This document shows positions 41,868-49,829 of a stretch of 63,600 bases of DNA, piece after piece (position 1 is the stretch's first letter; every line of letters starts with the position of its first letter). The notes under the pieces are model-generated. The model saw only the letters and a program-made list of their open reading frames with translations, was not told the DNA's origin and ran no database searches. The stretch covers positions 1 to 63,600 of the forward strand of contig JAEUUY010000017.1 in NCBI GenBank assembly GCA_016787225.1. Reading direction: 5' to 3'. Position numbers and translations under genes: made by a program. This stretch comes from Chitinophagales bacterium. Lineage in GTDB: Bacteria; Bacteroidota; Bacteroidia; Chitinophagales; JADJOU01.

Positions 41868-43157
41868 CTATTTTCTATCCTTTATTGGAACAAAAGCTCT
41901 TGGTGTCTCACCTATGTATATTTGACGCGGTCTGCTTATCGGTTGCTTCTCTTCAATCATTTCTTTCCACTGCGCAACCCATCCAGGTAAGCGACCCAGC
42001 GCGAATAGTACTGTAAACATGTCGCTAGGATAGCCTAATGCACGATAAATAATACCTGAATAAAAATCAACATTAGGATATAGTTTTCTATCAATAAAAT
42101 ATTGATCACTCAAGGCGATACCTTCTAATTCCATAGCGATATCGAGTAGCGGATCTTTTACGCCTAATTGATTTAATACATCTTCTGCAGATTTTTTGAT
42201 AATCTTGGCTCTAGGGTCAAAGTTTTTATAAACTCTATGACCAAAGCCCATCAAGCGAACTCCAGCTTCTTTGTTTTTTACTTTTTCTACATATTGCTTG
42301 GTAGAAATACCAGAGTCTTTAATTTCCTGAAGCATTTCCAATACTTCTTGATTCGCACCTCCATGCAGTGGTCCCCAAAGAGCAGCAATACCTGCAGCTA
42401 TGGTCGCCCAAAGATTGGTGTGAGCAGAGCCTACCATTCTCACTGTAGAGGCAGAGCAGTTCTGCTCATGATCGGCGTGCAGAATGAGTAGTTTATTTAA
42501 AGCACTAGCTACGACAGGATTTACCTGATAAGCCTCACATGGATTTCCAAACGTCATAGCGAGATAATCCTCTACAAAACCAAGGGCATTGCTTGGATAC
42601 ATTACAGGGTGTCCTATTCTTTTCTTATACATCATAGCACATAGATTCGCCATTTTGGCTACAATGCGCACTATAGTGAGGTTTCTGTCATCTTCGGTGC
42701 TATGTGGATCCTGATTATTGGGATAGAAGGATGACATCATACTCATCATAGTCATCAACTGTCCCATAGGGTGTGCACCTGTAGGATAAGCATCGAATAC
42801 TTTTTTTACATCTTCGTGAACCAAGCTATGGCGTGTAATTTGTCGCTTCCATTCAGTATATTCAGCTTCATTGGGTAGTTTGCCATATATAAGCAAGTAG
42901 GCTACTTCAAGAAATTCAGCTTTCTCTGCTATTTCTTCAATAGCATATCCACGATAGTGCAGTATCCCTTTGTCGCCGTCTATAAAAGTGATGGCGGACT
43001 TAGTCGAGCCCGTATTTTTATAACCATCGTCATAGGTGACTAGTCCAGTAGTATCTCTCAATTTGCGAATATCAATGGCGGATTCATTTTCCGTGCCAGT
43101 GATAATAGGTAGTTCATACACATTGCCGTTATACTCTAGTTTAGCTACGTTTGACAT
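41868..43157 (-). CDS. gltA: Citrate synthase
   Basis: GltA condenses acetyl-CoA and oxaloacetate to citrate, entering the TCA cycle. The 429 residues match the Gram-negative type: N-terminal beta domain (TGLVTYDDGYKNTGSTKSA, FIDGDKGILHYRGYAIEE), catalytic His in HADHEQNCSASTVRMVGSA, a second His in LWGPLHGGANQEV, and VRLMGFGHRVYKNFDPRA with Asp and Arg substrate contacts. Length is full. It leads a compact minus-strand set with the SdpI-like and lplA genes. Confidence 0.97.
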   Translation of the reverse strand: MSNVAKLEYNGNVYELPIITGTENESAIDIRKLRDTTGLVTYDDGYKNTGSTKSAITFIDGDKGILHYRGYAIEEIAEKAEFLEVAYLLIYGKLPNEAEYTEWKRQITRHSLVHEDVKKVFDAYPTGAHPMGQLMTMMSMMSSFYPNNQDPHSTEDDRNLTIVRIVAKMANLCAMMYKKRIGHPVMYPSNALGFVEDYLAMTFGNPCEAYQVNPVVASALNKLLILHADHEQNCSASTVRMVGSAHTNLWATIAAGIAALWGPLHGGANQEVLEMLQEIKDSGISTKQYVEKVKNKEAGVRLMGFGHRVYKNFDPRAKIIKKSAEDVLNQLGVKDPLLDIAMELEGIALSDQYFIDRKLYPNVDFYSGIIYRALGYPSDMFTVLFALGRLPGWVAQWKEMIEEKQPISRPRQIYIGETPRAFVPIKDRK

Positions 43158-43260
43158 AAATGTTATATTAAATTAGGACTTTAAAAATTATGAGGTAAAT
43201 ATACTCAAATATTTCTTGGTATCAAGTATAATAGAAGAACAAATTTTATTAAAATAAGTT

Positions 43261-43428
43261 CTATTTAATTTTAGATTTAAAATACTTCAAGAAAATCAAT
43301 CCAATAATCGCAAATAAAAAACTAAAAATGGTTTTTGGACCAATCCCGTGTCGCACTAGCTGAAACAATGCTGATACAAATAACAAAATGATAACAAATA
43401 GCCAGCCGTAGTAGATAGATTTGGTCAT
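43261..43428 (-). CDS. Small two-span membrane protein (55 residues)
   Basis: On the minus strand an ATG (43428-43426) opens 55 codons to TAG at 43263-43261. The product starts MTKSIYYGWLFVIILLFVSA, then has QLVRHGIGPKTIFSF, a second hydrophobic segment, and a basic tail (KYFKSKIK). The positive-inside pattern and clean hydrophobic blocks are protein-like. It lies 103 bp upstream of gltA in the same direction. I recognise no family. Confidence 0.5.
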   Translation of the reverse strand: MTKSIYYGWLFVIILLFVSALFQLVRHGIGPKTIFSFLFAIIGLIFLKYFKSKIK

Positions 43429-43793
43429 GTAGTTTATTTAGCAGATAGTGTGTAGTTTATATAGTGGTTACAGAATGAACCATGATTTTATCGGTAAAAT
43501 TAAGCTATTTATGCAGAAATAATTGTTATTTTTCTTCTTTGGCATCTTCAATGAATTGATTGCGTTCATTGATCCAATATGATTTTTTATATAGTCATAC
43601 TTTTAGTCGCTTTTGTCCATTTGCATTCATAAAGTGGCGAAAAGTGGAGAATAGTTCCATCATACATAAATGGTATTATTATGGCTCTAAGTTGATTCGT
43701 ATGGGTAACTATAAGTGATATGAACAATACCATAAAAATTGTAGACTATGTCATTGGGAATTTATGAAGTAAAAAACTATATAAAATTGGGTC

Positions 43794-43806
43794 GCTCCTA
43801 TGGAGC
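43794..43806. repeat. Short palindrome beside the IS256 left end
   Basis: GCTCC TAT GGAGC, 10 bp from the target duplication of the insertion sequence. It resembles the short GC-rich palindromes on the right side (45206-45346). The rest of 43430-43815 shows no credible gene. Confidence 0.45.
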
Positions 43807-43815
43807 TTAGCATTG

Positions 43816-43823
43816 TATTATTG
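43816..43823. repeat. Target site duplication, left
   Basis: TATTATTG directly abuts the left inverted repeat and is repeated at 45180-45187. Confidence 0.88.
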
Positions 43824-45179
43824 GATACTGTTCAAAAAAGTGTGTAAAATCCAAAACTCTGATTTTTGTGTTGAACTAAAAAAAACACAGAAAAATGAAC
43901 TTTACACAAGAACAAATGTCAGAAATATTTGACGAAATTGCAAAGAAAAAGGATGGATACAGAGAACTACTAAAGCTTTCCTTAGAGTCGATAATGAAAG
44001 CGGAACGTCAGGAGTTTAACAAGAAACATTCTGATAGTTCAAATGGTTATAGATTGAGTAGCGTTTTTGCTCATCGAAGTAAATTAGAGTTAGTGATACC
44101 GAGAAGTCGCCATCATAATTTTTACCCGTTAATCCTTGCTCTGATAAAGGATCAGGATAATGAAAGTAAAGAACTAGCCTTTGAGCTATATAGGGCTGGA
44201 TTGACGACAGAGCAGGTTGGCTCTATGTTCAATAAAATATATGGTCAATCCTATAGTAAAGCAGCTATAAGTTCTATGATGCAAACGGCTCGTGAGGATG
44301 TATTTGCCTGGCTAGAAAGAGAGCTAGAAGAAGAATATCCAATTATTTACATAGATGCTACCTATTGGCATACCAGAAGAGATGATAGTGTTTCCAACGA
44401 AGCCTATTATACCATTTTAGCAGTCAAAAAAGATACTACGAGAGAGGTTCTAAGTATTGTTAATCATCCTACAGAAGGTTCTAGCAATTGGGAAGAGGCA
44501 TTTCTAGCATTAAAAAAGCGAGGAATGAAGAAAGTGCAATTAGTTGTTTGTGATGGATTGCAAGGAATAGAAAATGTGATTAAATCAGTCTTTCCTCAGG
44601 CTATTGTACAATTATACACTGTTCATTTAACTCGAAACATATTAGCCAAGGTGAAACCTAAGCATAAAGCGGAAGTAGCTGCTGATTTAAAGGTCGTATT
44701 GAATCCAGATAATCCTAAAGATACTCCAAAACAAGGAATAGCTAAGTTTCATGACTTTATTGATAAATGGCTCAAAGTATATCCTTCCTTGAATACATAC
44801 AATGCTCCAAGGTATCATTTATACTTCAATTATCTACTTTATGAGACGGATATTAGGCGTATGATATATACCACCAATTGGATAGAAAGACTAAACAGAA
44901 CCTACAAAAGAACCCTTAGAATGAGAAGTTCTATGCCAAGTCCAGAATCCGTATTATTCCTTATAGGCAGCACTGCTATGGACAGAAAAGAATATTCTTA
45001 TCCTATTTACCAATTTAAAAACTCAAGCAAAATAAAATTTGAATGACTAATTTTGAAAAACCAAACAAATCTGGCGAAGAGGAGTCATTCTCCTTAAGAA
45101 GGATTCTTCTTCAAAAGAAATAAATTGATTTTATAACTCTCAACTAAAAATCAGTTTACACACTTTATTGAATACTACC
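43824..45179 (+). mobile_element. Complete IS256-family insertion sequence
   Basis: The 1,356-bp element has 25-bp terminal inverted repeats (43824-43848 and the complement of 45155-45179) that agree at 21 of 25 positions, sharing the inner block AAAGTGTGTAAA. It is flanked by an 8-bp direct repeat TATTATTG (43816-43823 and 45180-45187), the size expected for this family. Inside is one intact transposase gene. Intact ends, duplication and frame point to a recent insertion. Confidence 0.92.
43895..45046 (+). CDS. IS256-family transposase (Transposase_mut)
   Basis: This DDE transposase moves the surrounding element. The 383 residues show the family pattern: first Asp in YPIIYIDATYWHTRR, second in KVQLVVCDGLQGIENVI, then a Cys/His-like VHLTRNILAKV, and the third acidic residue in YTTNWIERLNRTYKRTLRMR. 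The length is close to the usual 390-410. No frameshift or stop is present, so the enzyme is probably functional. The coding region ends 133 bp before the right end. Confidence 0.95.
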   Translation: MNFTQEQMSEIFDEIAKKKDGYRELLKLSLESIMKAERQEFNKKHSDSSNGYRLSSVFAHRSKLELVIPRSRHHNFYPLILALIKDQDNESKELAFELYRAGLTTEQVGSMFNKIYGQSYSKAAISSMMQTAREDVFAWLERELEEEYPIIYIDATYWHTRRDDSVSNEAYYTILAVKKDTTREVLSIVNHPTEGSSNWEEAFLALKKRGMKKVQLVVCDGLQGIENVIKSVFPQAIVQLYTVHLTRNILAKVKPKHKAEVAADLKVVLNPDNPKDTPKQGIAKFHDFIDKWLKVYPSLNTYNAPRYHLYFNYLLYETDIRRMIYTTNWIERLNRTYKRTLRMRSSMPSPESVLFLIGSTAMDRKEYSYPIYQFKNSSKIKFE

Positions 45180-45187
45180 TATTATTG
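45180..45187. repeat. Target site duplication, right
   Basis: TATTATTG directly abuts the right inverted repeat, identical to 43816-43823. Confidence 0.88.
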
Positions 45188-45205
45188 AGAAATATTATTA
45201 ACAGT

Positions 45206-45346
45206 TAGCCCCGAATGGGGCTAGTAAATTAGCTTTCATTTGAATCCTCTACTTTGTTCGTGTTGACTTTCTGATTTTAACTCCGTAGGAGTGGTCTGTT
45301 TGTAATAGACAAAATTAGCCTATAACATTTAAACCCCCAGAGGGGT
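45206..45346. repeat. Cluster of short GC-rich palindromes
   Basis: Three palindromes in 140 bp: TAGCCCCGAATGGGGCTA (45206-45223), ACTCC GTA GGAGT (45280-45292) and ACCCCCAGAGGGGT (45333-45346). Together with GCTCCTATGGAGC on the far side of the insertion sequence, they look like a set of REP-type hairpins split by the IS. The 45047-45412 gap holds no gene. Confidence 0.5.
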
Positions 45347-45412
45347 GGCATGTGATTCATAGCTCCAAAACAACCCACACTATTTAGCTTAGACCCAACA
45401 ATAAATATAAAA

Positions 45413-46198
45413 TTAGTTTAGTTGATAAAGTTGAATAGCATTCTCCGTAGTTATCTTCGCAACTTCTTCTAAAGAAATTCCTTTTAAATCAGCTAGATAA
45501 GTAGCTATGTCTCTCACATAAGCTGATTCATTGCGCTTGCCTCGGTAAGGCACTGGAGCGAGATAAGGAGAGTCTGTTTCTAGGACAATATGATCCAGGG
45601 TTATATTTTTAATGACTTCTTGTAAACCTGATTTAGGATATGTGAGGACACCACCTATACCCAGATAAAAGCCACAGTCTATGATTTTCTCTGCTTCTTG
45701 CATCGAACCTGAAAAACAATGCATAACTCCACGCAGACCTTTTTTTGCGTATTGAGTTATTAATGGAATGACATCTTGATTAGATTTTCGGCTATGTATG
45801 GAAACGGCCTTATCAAATTCAATTGCCCATTCAAACTGCATTTCCAAGGCTTGTTTCTGCTCCTTTTGAAAAGTCAGATCCCAGTGATAATCCAAACCTA
45901 TTTCACCTACCCCGCAATACTTATCAGGATTTTCCTTAAGTATGGTATACACCTTATCTAATACTTCGAGATAATTTTCCTTGACATCGCAAGGATGGAT
46001 TCCCATCATAGGGTAAAACGTATTAGGATAAGCTTCACACAAGGTATGCATGGGCTCTATGGATTCTAAATCTATATTGGGTAATAGAACTTGACCAACC
46101 TGATTCTTCTTTAGACGCTGTATCCAATCAGCTCTATCCTCTAACATAGAAGGTAGGTAGCAGTGGGAATGGGTATCTATGAGGTAGTAGTCAGTCAC
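45413..46198 (-). CDS. TatD-family metal-dependent hydrolase
   Basis: This TIM-barrel amidohydrolase-type DNase has 261 residues. Metal and catalytic motifs are in order: LIDTHSHCYL (HxH), CGVGEIGLDYHWD (Glu), SIHSRKSNQDV (His), GVMHCFSG (His) and VLETDSPYLAPVPYRGKRNE (Asp). TatD-type enzymes act as metal-dependent 3'-5' nucleases, with proposed roles in DNA repair or RNA quality control. It follows the lone transketolase half by 63 bp on the same strand. Confidence 0.93.
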   Translation of the reverse strand: MTDYYLIDTHSHCYLPSMLEDRADWIQRLKKNQVGQVLLPNIDLESIEPMHTLCEAYPNTFYPMMGIHPCDVKENYLEVLDKVYTILKENPDKYCGVGEIGLDYHWDLTFQKEQKQALEMQFEWAIEFDKAVSIHSRKSNQDVIPLITQYAKKGLRGVMHCFSGSMQEAEKIIDCGFYLGIGGVLTYPKSGLQEVIKNITLDHIVLETDSPYLAPVPYRGKRNESAYVRDIATYLADLKGISLEEVAKITTENAIQLYQLN

Positions 46199-46261
46199 AG
46201 TGGAAAGTAATCCAGTCGAAATATTAAACTCTATTTAAAATTTATAATTCAAAATTTATAA

Positions 46262-47218
46262 TTATCTATCTAGCATTTCCTTGCAAGCAGCATAGACACT
46301 GTCAGAGTCCAAACCATATTTTTTCATCAATTCGCTCGGCGTTCCACTCTCACCGAAACTATCCTGCATCGCGACAATCGACATCGGTGTAGGCATTTCT
46401 TCCGCTAAAAGTAAAGCTATGGTACTAGCTAGTCCTCCCAATCTTTGATGTTCCTCCGCTACCACTATTTTCTTAGTTTTGGCTACGCTTTCCAGTATAG
46501 CAGGTTCGTCTAGTGGCTTTATGGTATGAATATTGATTACCTCAGCAGAAATGCCTTCCTCCTTTAATTTCTTGGCAGCTACTATGGCTTCCCAGACCAA
46601 ATGACCCGTCGCTACGATGGTTATGTCATTTCCCTCTGAAAGTTTGATAGCTTTTCCTATTTCGAATTTACTATCTTTTGGTATGAATATAGGCACTTTA
46701 GGCCGACCAAATCGCAAATAAACAGGACCATCATAATCTGCAATGGCAAGAGTCGCTTGATAGGTTTGATTATAGTCGCAGGTGTTGATGACCGTCATAT
46801 TAGGCAGCATCTGCATTAAGCCTATATCTTCCAAGATTTGGTGTGTAGCCCCATCTTCGCCCAAGGTCAAGCCTGCGTGCGATGCACATATTTTTACATT
46901 TTTGTTGGAATAGGCTACGGATTGGCGAATTTGGTCATAAACTCTTCCCGTTACAAAATTCGCAAAGGAAGACGCAAAAGGTATCTTTCCAGCGATAGCT
47001 AATCCTGCAGAAAGCCCAATCATATTAGCCTCAGCTATTCCCGCCTGTACAAACCGCTGCGGAACTTTCTTTTTAAAATCTCCCAATTTCAGGGAATCGG
47101 TTAGGTCAGCACAAAGGGCTACCACATCAGGATGCGTGTCGGCTAATACCGTCATTGCGTCGCCAAATCCAGAACGCGTATCGTTCTCACCTAAAACAAT
47201 AATATCGTCTAAACTCAT
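46262..47218 (-). CDS. Transketolase C-terminal half (pyrimidine-binding subunit)
   Basis: The 318 residues cover only the pyrimidine-binding and C-terminal domains of transketolase: VALCADLTDSLKLGDF, QAGIAEANMIGLSAGLA with the catalytic Glu, SHAGLTLGEDGATHQ, and the C-terminal TVVATGHLVWEAI and VVAEEHQRLGGLAS. Split transketolases exist in which a separate N-terminal protein carries the thiamine diphosphate phosphate site. That partner is not adjacent: the next gene upstream on this strand encodes a VWA lipoprotein. It may be encoded elsewhere. Confidence 0.9.
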   Translation of the reverse strand: MSLDDIIVLGENDTRSGFGDAMTVLADTHPDVVALCADLTDSLKLGDFKKKVPQRFVQAGIAEANMIGLSAGLAIAGKIPFASSFANFVTGRVYDQIRQSVAYSNKNVKICASHAGLTLGEDGATHQILEDIGLMQMLPNMTVINTCDYNQTYQATLAIADYDGPVYLRFGRPKVPIFIPKDSKFEIGKAIKLSEGNDITIVATGHLVWEAIVAAKKLKEEGISAEVINIHTIKPLDEPAILESVAKTKKIVVAEEHQRLGGLASTIALLLAEEMPTPMSIVAMQDSFGESGTPSELMKKYGLDSDSVYAACKEMLDR

Positions 47219-47340
47219 AAGGAAAATATCTATGACGACAAATGTAAAGCATATTCGAATTGGGATATAAACTATCCATCCACAATATGTGAATTATGGG
47301 AGAATCGTTATTCTTTTCTTAGTGTACTAATGGAAAAGTG

Positions 47341-47406
47341 ATACCAATAGCAGTTTTAAAATGGTCCAACCCATTTTAATACCTTGCTATGGTATTAAAT
47401 ATTGGT
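47341..47406. repeat. Multi-hairpin palindromic repeat
   Basis: An outer pair ACCAATA/TATTGGT (47343-47349, 47400-47406) encloses two hairpins: AAAATGG/CCATTTT (47359-47377) and AATACC/GGTATT (47378-47396). It begins ATACCAAT and contains TGGTCCAA, shared with elements at 4627 (complement) and 61265. It lies downstream of the VWA gene on the minus strand and could also act in 3'-end formation. Confidence 0.4.
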
Positions 47407-47424
47407 TTGCGAAATTTCAATATT

Positions 47425-48627
47425 TTATGAAGAAGAATCCTTCTTATATCCGAGTTTTTTTCCTAATTCCTGAATAGAAGATTCTATTGCCTTGCCTAAA
47501 TCATCCGAATTTTTAGAAGCTGTTTTCTTCAATTCTTCTTGAATATGCGCCTCTCTTTTCTTTGCTAGTTCTGCAATTTCTTTCTGGATCATGCTGCGTT
47601 CTTTAGACTTGGCATCAATTATTTTTATTTTTTCTTCTTTTGATTTGCCCTTAAGTTCATTAGGCAGTTCTTCTTCCTTTGCATTTTCCAGAAATGTTTT
47701 ATCGTCAGCCACTTTATCTACGATATCCCAAGAAGAATTTTTATAAGCACTCGACTTTGATTTGGAAATAGTCCGCTCAACTTGATTCGATTGAGATATC
47801 GATGACGCATTTGCATCTTGTCGTACTTGATTCATTTTTTTCATTTCACCCTCATGACCATAACTCATATAGGTTTTATTGAGTTTATCATTCGCACTAC
47901 TAATTTTTTCATCATATGGGGTGATGATATATCGCACTTTTTCATTGGAATTGATGTGAAAATATTTTCCATTTCCTGATACAGCGCCATCTTGCCAGAA
48001 GGTGCTAATTCCTTCCATATTATCCCCACAGAAAATAGTATTGATATAGATATTTTTCTTTCTAGCTTCGGCTATAGCTTCGTTATAGTTAATTTTACCT
48101 TGATTAAAAGGCTCGTTACCTGCTATATAAATTAACTTCATAGCATTCGATTGATTATTCCATATCAGATTTTGAGTAGAAGCTTTGATAACTGCCCCAC
48201 AGTACTCTTCGCCACCATTGGTGCGCAGTCCGAATAGTTTCTCGGATATCAAATCTAGGTCTTGAGTAAAAGGAACTATCTGCTGCACCCAGTGTTTTTC
48301 TGACGATAAATTATCATTTCCATATTGATATAGAGCTATTTCTATTTGAGGTTCTCTGCCGTTATATTTCAGCGTGGTCAAGGTATTGACGACATTCCAA
48401 AGCCGAGATTTTGCTTGTTCTATGAGTCCGTCCATACTATTGGAGCAGTCGAGCAATAGAGCTAGTTGTATTTTAGGAGCATTGCCATCGGGTTGTGGAG
48501 CAGGGTTCGTTCTAGTAGGCCTGGTAGGAAATTCAAGATCGGCTGCATTATTGCCTTGTGACTGACACGAAATAAAAAACGTACATGAAAGAATGGCTGT
48601 AGTAAAAAATTGATTGAAATGATGCAT
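47425..48627 (-). CDS. VWA-domain lipoprotein
   Basis: About 400 residues starting at ATG 48627 (MHHFNQFFTTAILSCTFFISC), giving a lipoprotein signal with Cys-21; a longer start at 48666 would put 13 extra residues before the signal and is rejected. A von Willebrand factor A domain (about 45-270) has an intact MIDAS motif (LLDCSNSMDG, DxSxS). The last 130 residues are charged coiled coil (KEEKIKIIDAKSKERS, KKREAHIQEEL). Such proteins bind partners at the cell surface or in the periplasm in a metal-dependent way. The partner is unknown. Confidence 0.85.
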   Translation of the reverse strand: MHHFNQFFTTAILSCTFFISCQSQGNNAADLEFPTRPTRTNPAPQPDGNAPKIQLALLLDCSNSMDGLIEQAKSRLWNVVNTLTTLKYNGREPQIEIALYQYGNDNLSSEKHWVQQIVPFTQDLDLISEKLFGLRTNGGEEYCGAVIKASTQNLIWNNQSNAMKLIYIAGNEPFNQGKINYNEAIAEARKKNIYINTIFCGDNMEGISTFWQDGAVSGNGKYFHINSNEKVRYIITPYDEKISSANDKLNKTYMSYGHEGEMKKMNQVRQDANASSISQSNQVERTISKSKSSAYKNSSWDIVDKVADDKTFLENAKEEELPNELKGKSKEEKIKIIDAKSKERSMIQKEIAELAKKREAHIQEELKKTASKNSDDLGKAIESSIQELGKKLGYKKDSSS

Positions 48628-48948
48628 AGGAAGGGATTTATGGTTATTGGATACCATAAAAACCAATTAGGTTAAATGCTATTATATTTATTTTCTTCTA
48701 ATTAAGATGACTTAACAGGATTTTCATCATTTCATACTAAAATTAGGATAAGATTTTATAAAAAATGGAAAAGGTTTTTAGCTTTCAATATGCATCAAGC
48801 ATAGAATCCTTGTTTGACTAAAACTTTAACTAGACCCCTCAAACGTAGACAAGAAAGAAGTGGTTATTCTGCTTCTCATTTTTACATACAGGCACAGAGA
48901 CCGTTTCACTAATCTCTGGCCAGTTGGAGGGATATTTTTTTTGTCAAA

Positions 48949-49665
48949 TCAACAACCCATTGGGTAATTGACAATCAAATACTTTGTACTACGATTACCA
49001 TTACTGTACTCTATGATAAATTTTACGCGTCTTACCGCAACCCCAATCCAATATGAATCCTGCCAATTTTTTCTAATCGTATCATTGATAATTTCAAGGC
49101 ATCTCTTATAATCTTCATCAGATTTCAAGAATTTTATTAGCTCATTCTTATTAAAACTTGGAAAGGATGAGCCCTGTTCCTCAGTTATTGTATCTGTCAT
49201 ATAGGTAAACTTGCTTTTTGATTTTACTTGTTTCCAATCGGAAACATAAGTTTTCCAGTCATATAAAGTATAATGGGGTCCTTCATCATTGAAAGTTAAG
49301 GTATTTTGATAATTTTCGAAAAGCCTGATACTTTTAATGTTAGGATTTAAATTCTCTAAATTTATTTCAACATTATCAAAATCATATCCTAGTTCAACCA
49401 AAATGGTAATGGAGTCATTATGCTTTTTCGTTTCTTCATCATAAACAACAATACCCGGAATCGAAATAGCAAAATCAGAAAAACTTCCTCTGAAAGTATC
49501 TTTTGTTTCAAAAATATCACCTTGTGTAGTAGCCTCCTTTCTAAACATAGAATCAAACTCAATACTATTGTTCTTATGTTTTTCCTCGATATACTTATTC
49601 TCACCAGAGTTATTGCAGCTGAGTGTTAGTAATACTAGAATAGATAATACTTTCAGTTTATTCAT
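48949..49665 (-). CDS. Lipoprotein of unknown function
   Basis: This 238-residue protein has a lipoprotein signal peptide (MNKLKVLSILVLLTLSC followed by NNSG). The mature part has no recognised domain; it is mixed alpha/beta with an IIEYSNGNRSTKYLIVNYPMGC C-terminus. It stands alone between hppA and the VWA gene. The gap 48667-48948 holds nothing I can identify. Confidence 0.72.
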   Translation of the reverse strand: MNKLKVLSILVLLTLSCNNSGENKYIEEKHKNNSIEFDSMFRKEATTQGDIFETKDTFRGSFSDFAISIPGIVVYDEETKKHNDSITILVELGYDFDNVEINLENLNPNIKSIRLFENYQNTLTFNDEGPHYTLYDWKTYVSDWKQVKSKSKFTYMTDTITEEQGSSFPSFNKNELIKFLKSDEDYKRCLEIINDTIRKNWQDSYWIGVAVRRVKFIIEYSNGNRSTKYLIVNYPMGC

Positions 49666-49770
49666 TTTTTACATTGACAAATTTAAGAATACAAAAATAA
49701 TAAAAACACCTTCTCACCTCATCAGTTGTTCCCACCTTACTATCTCATTTACAAAAATATTACTAAACAA

Positions 49771-49802
49771 AAAAAGGCCATGATATTACTATCACAGCCT
49801 TA
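49771..49802 (-). terminator. Terminator of hppA
   Basis: On the minus strand, AAGGCTGTGATA pairs with TATCATGGCCTT (imperfect, one mismatch) around a GTAA loop and ends in seven T. It lies just downstream of the hppA stop. Confidence 0.75.
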
Positions 49803-49829
49803 TTCATAATTAAAACTTAAAATTAAGAA

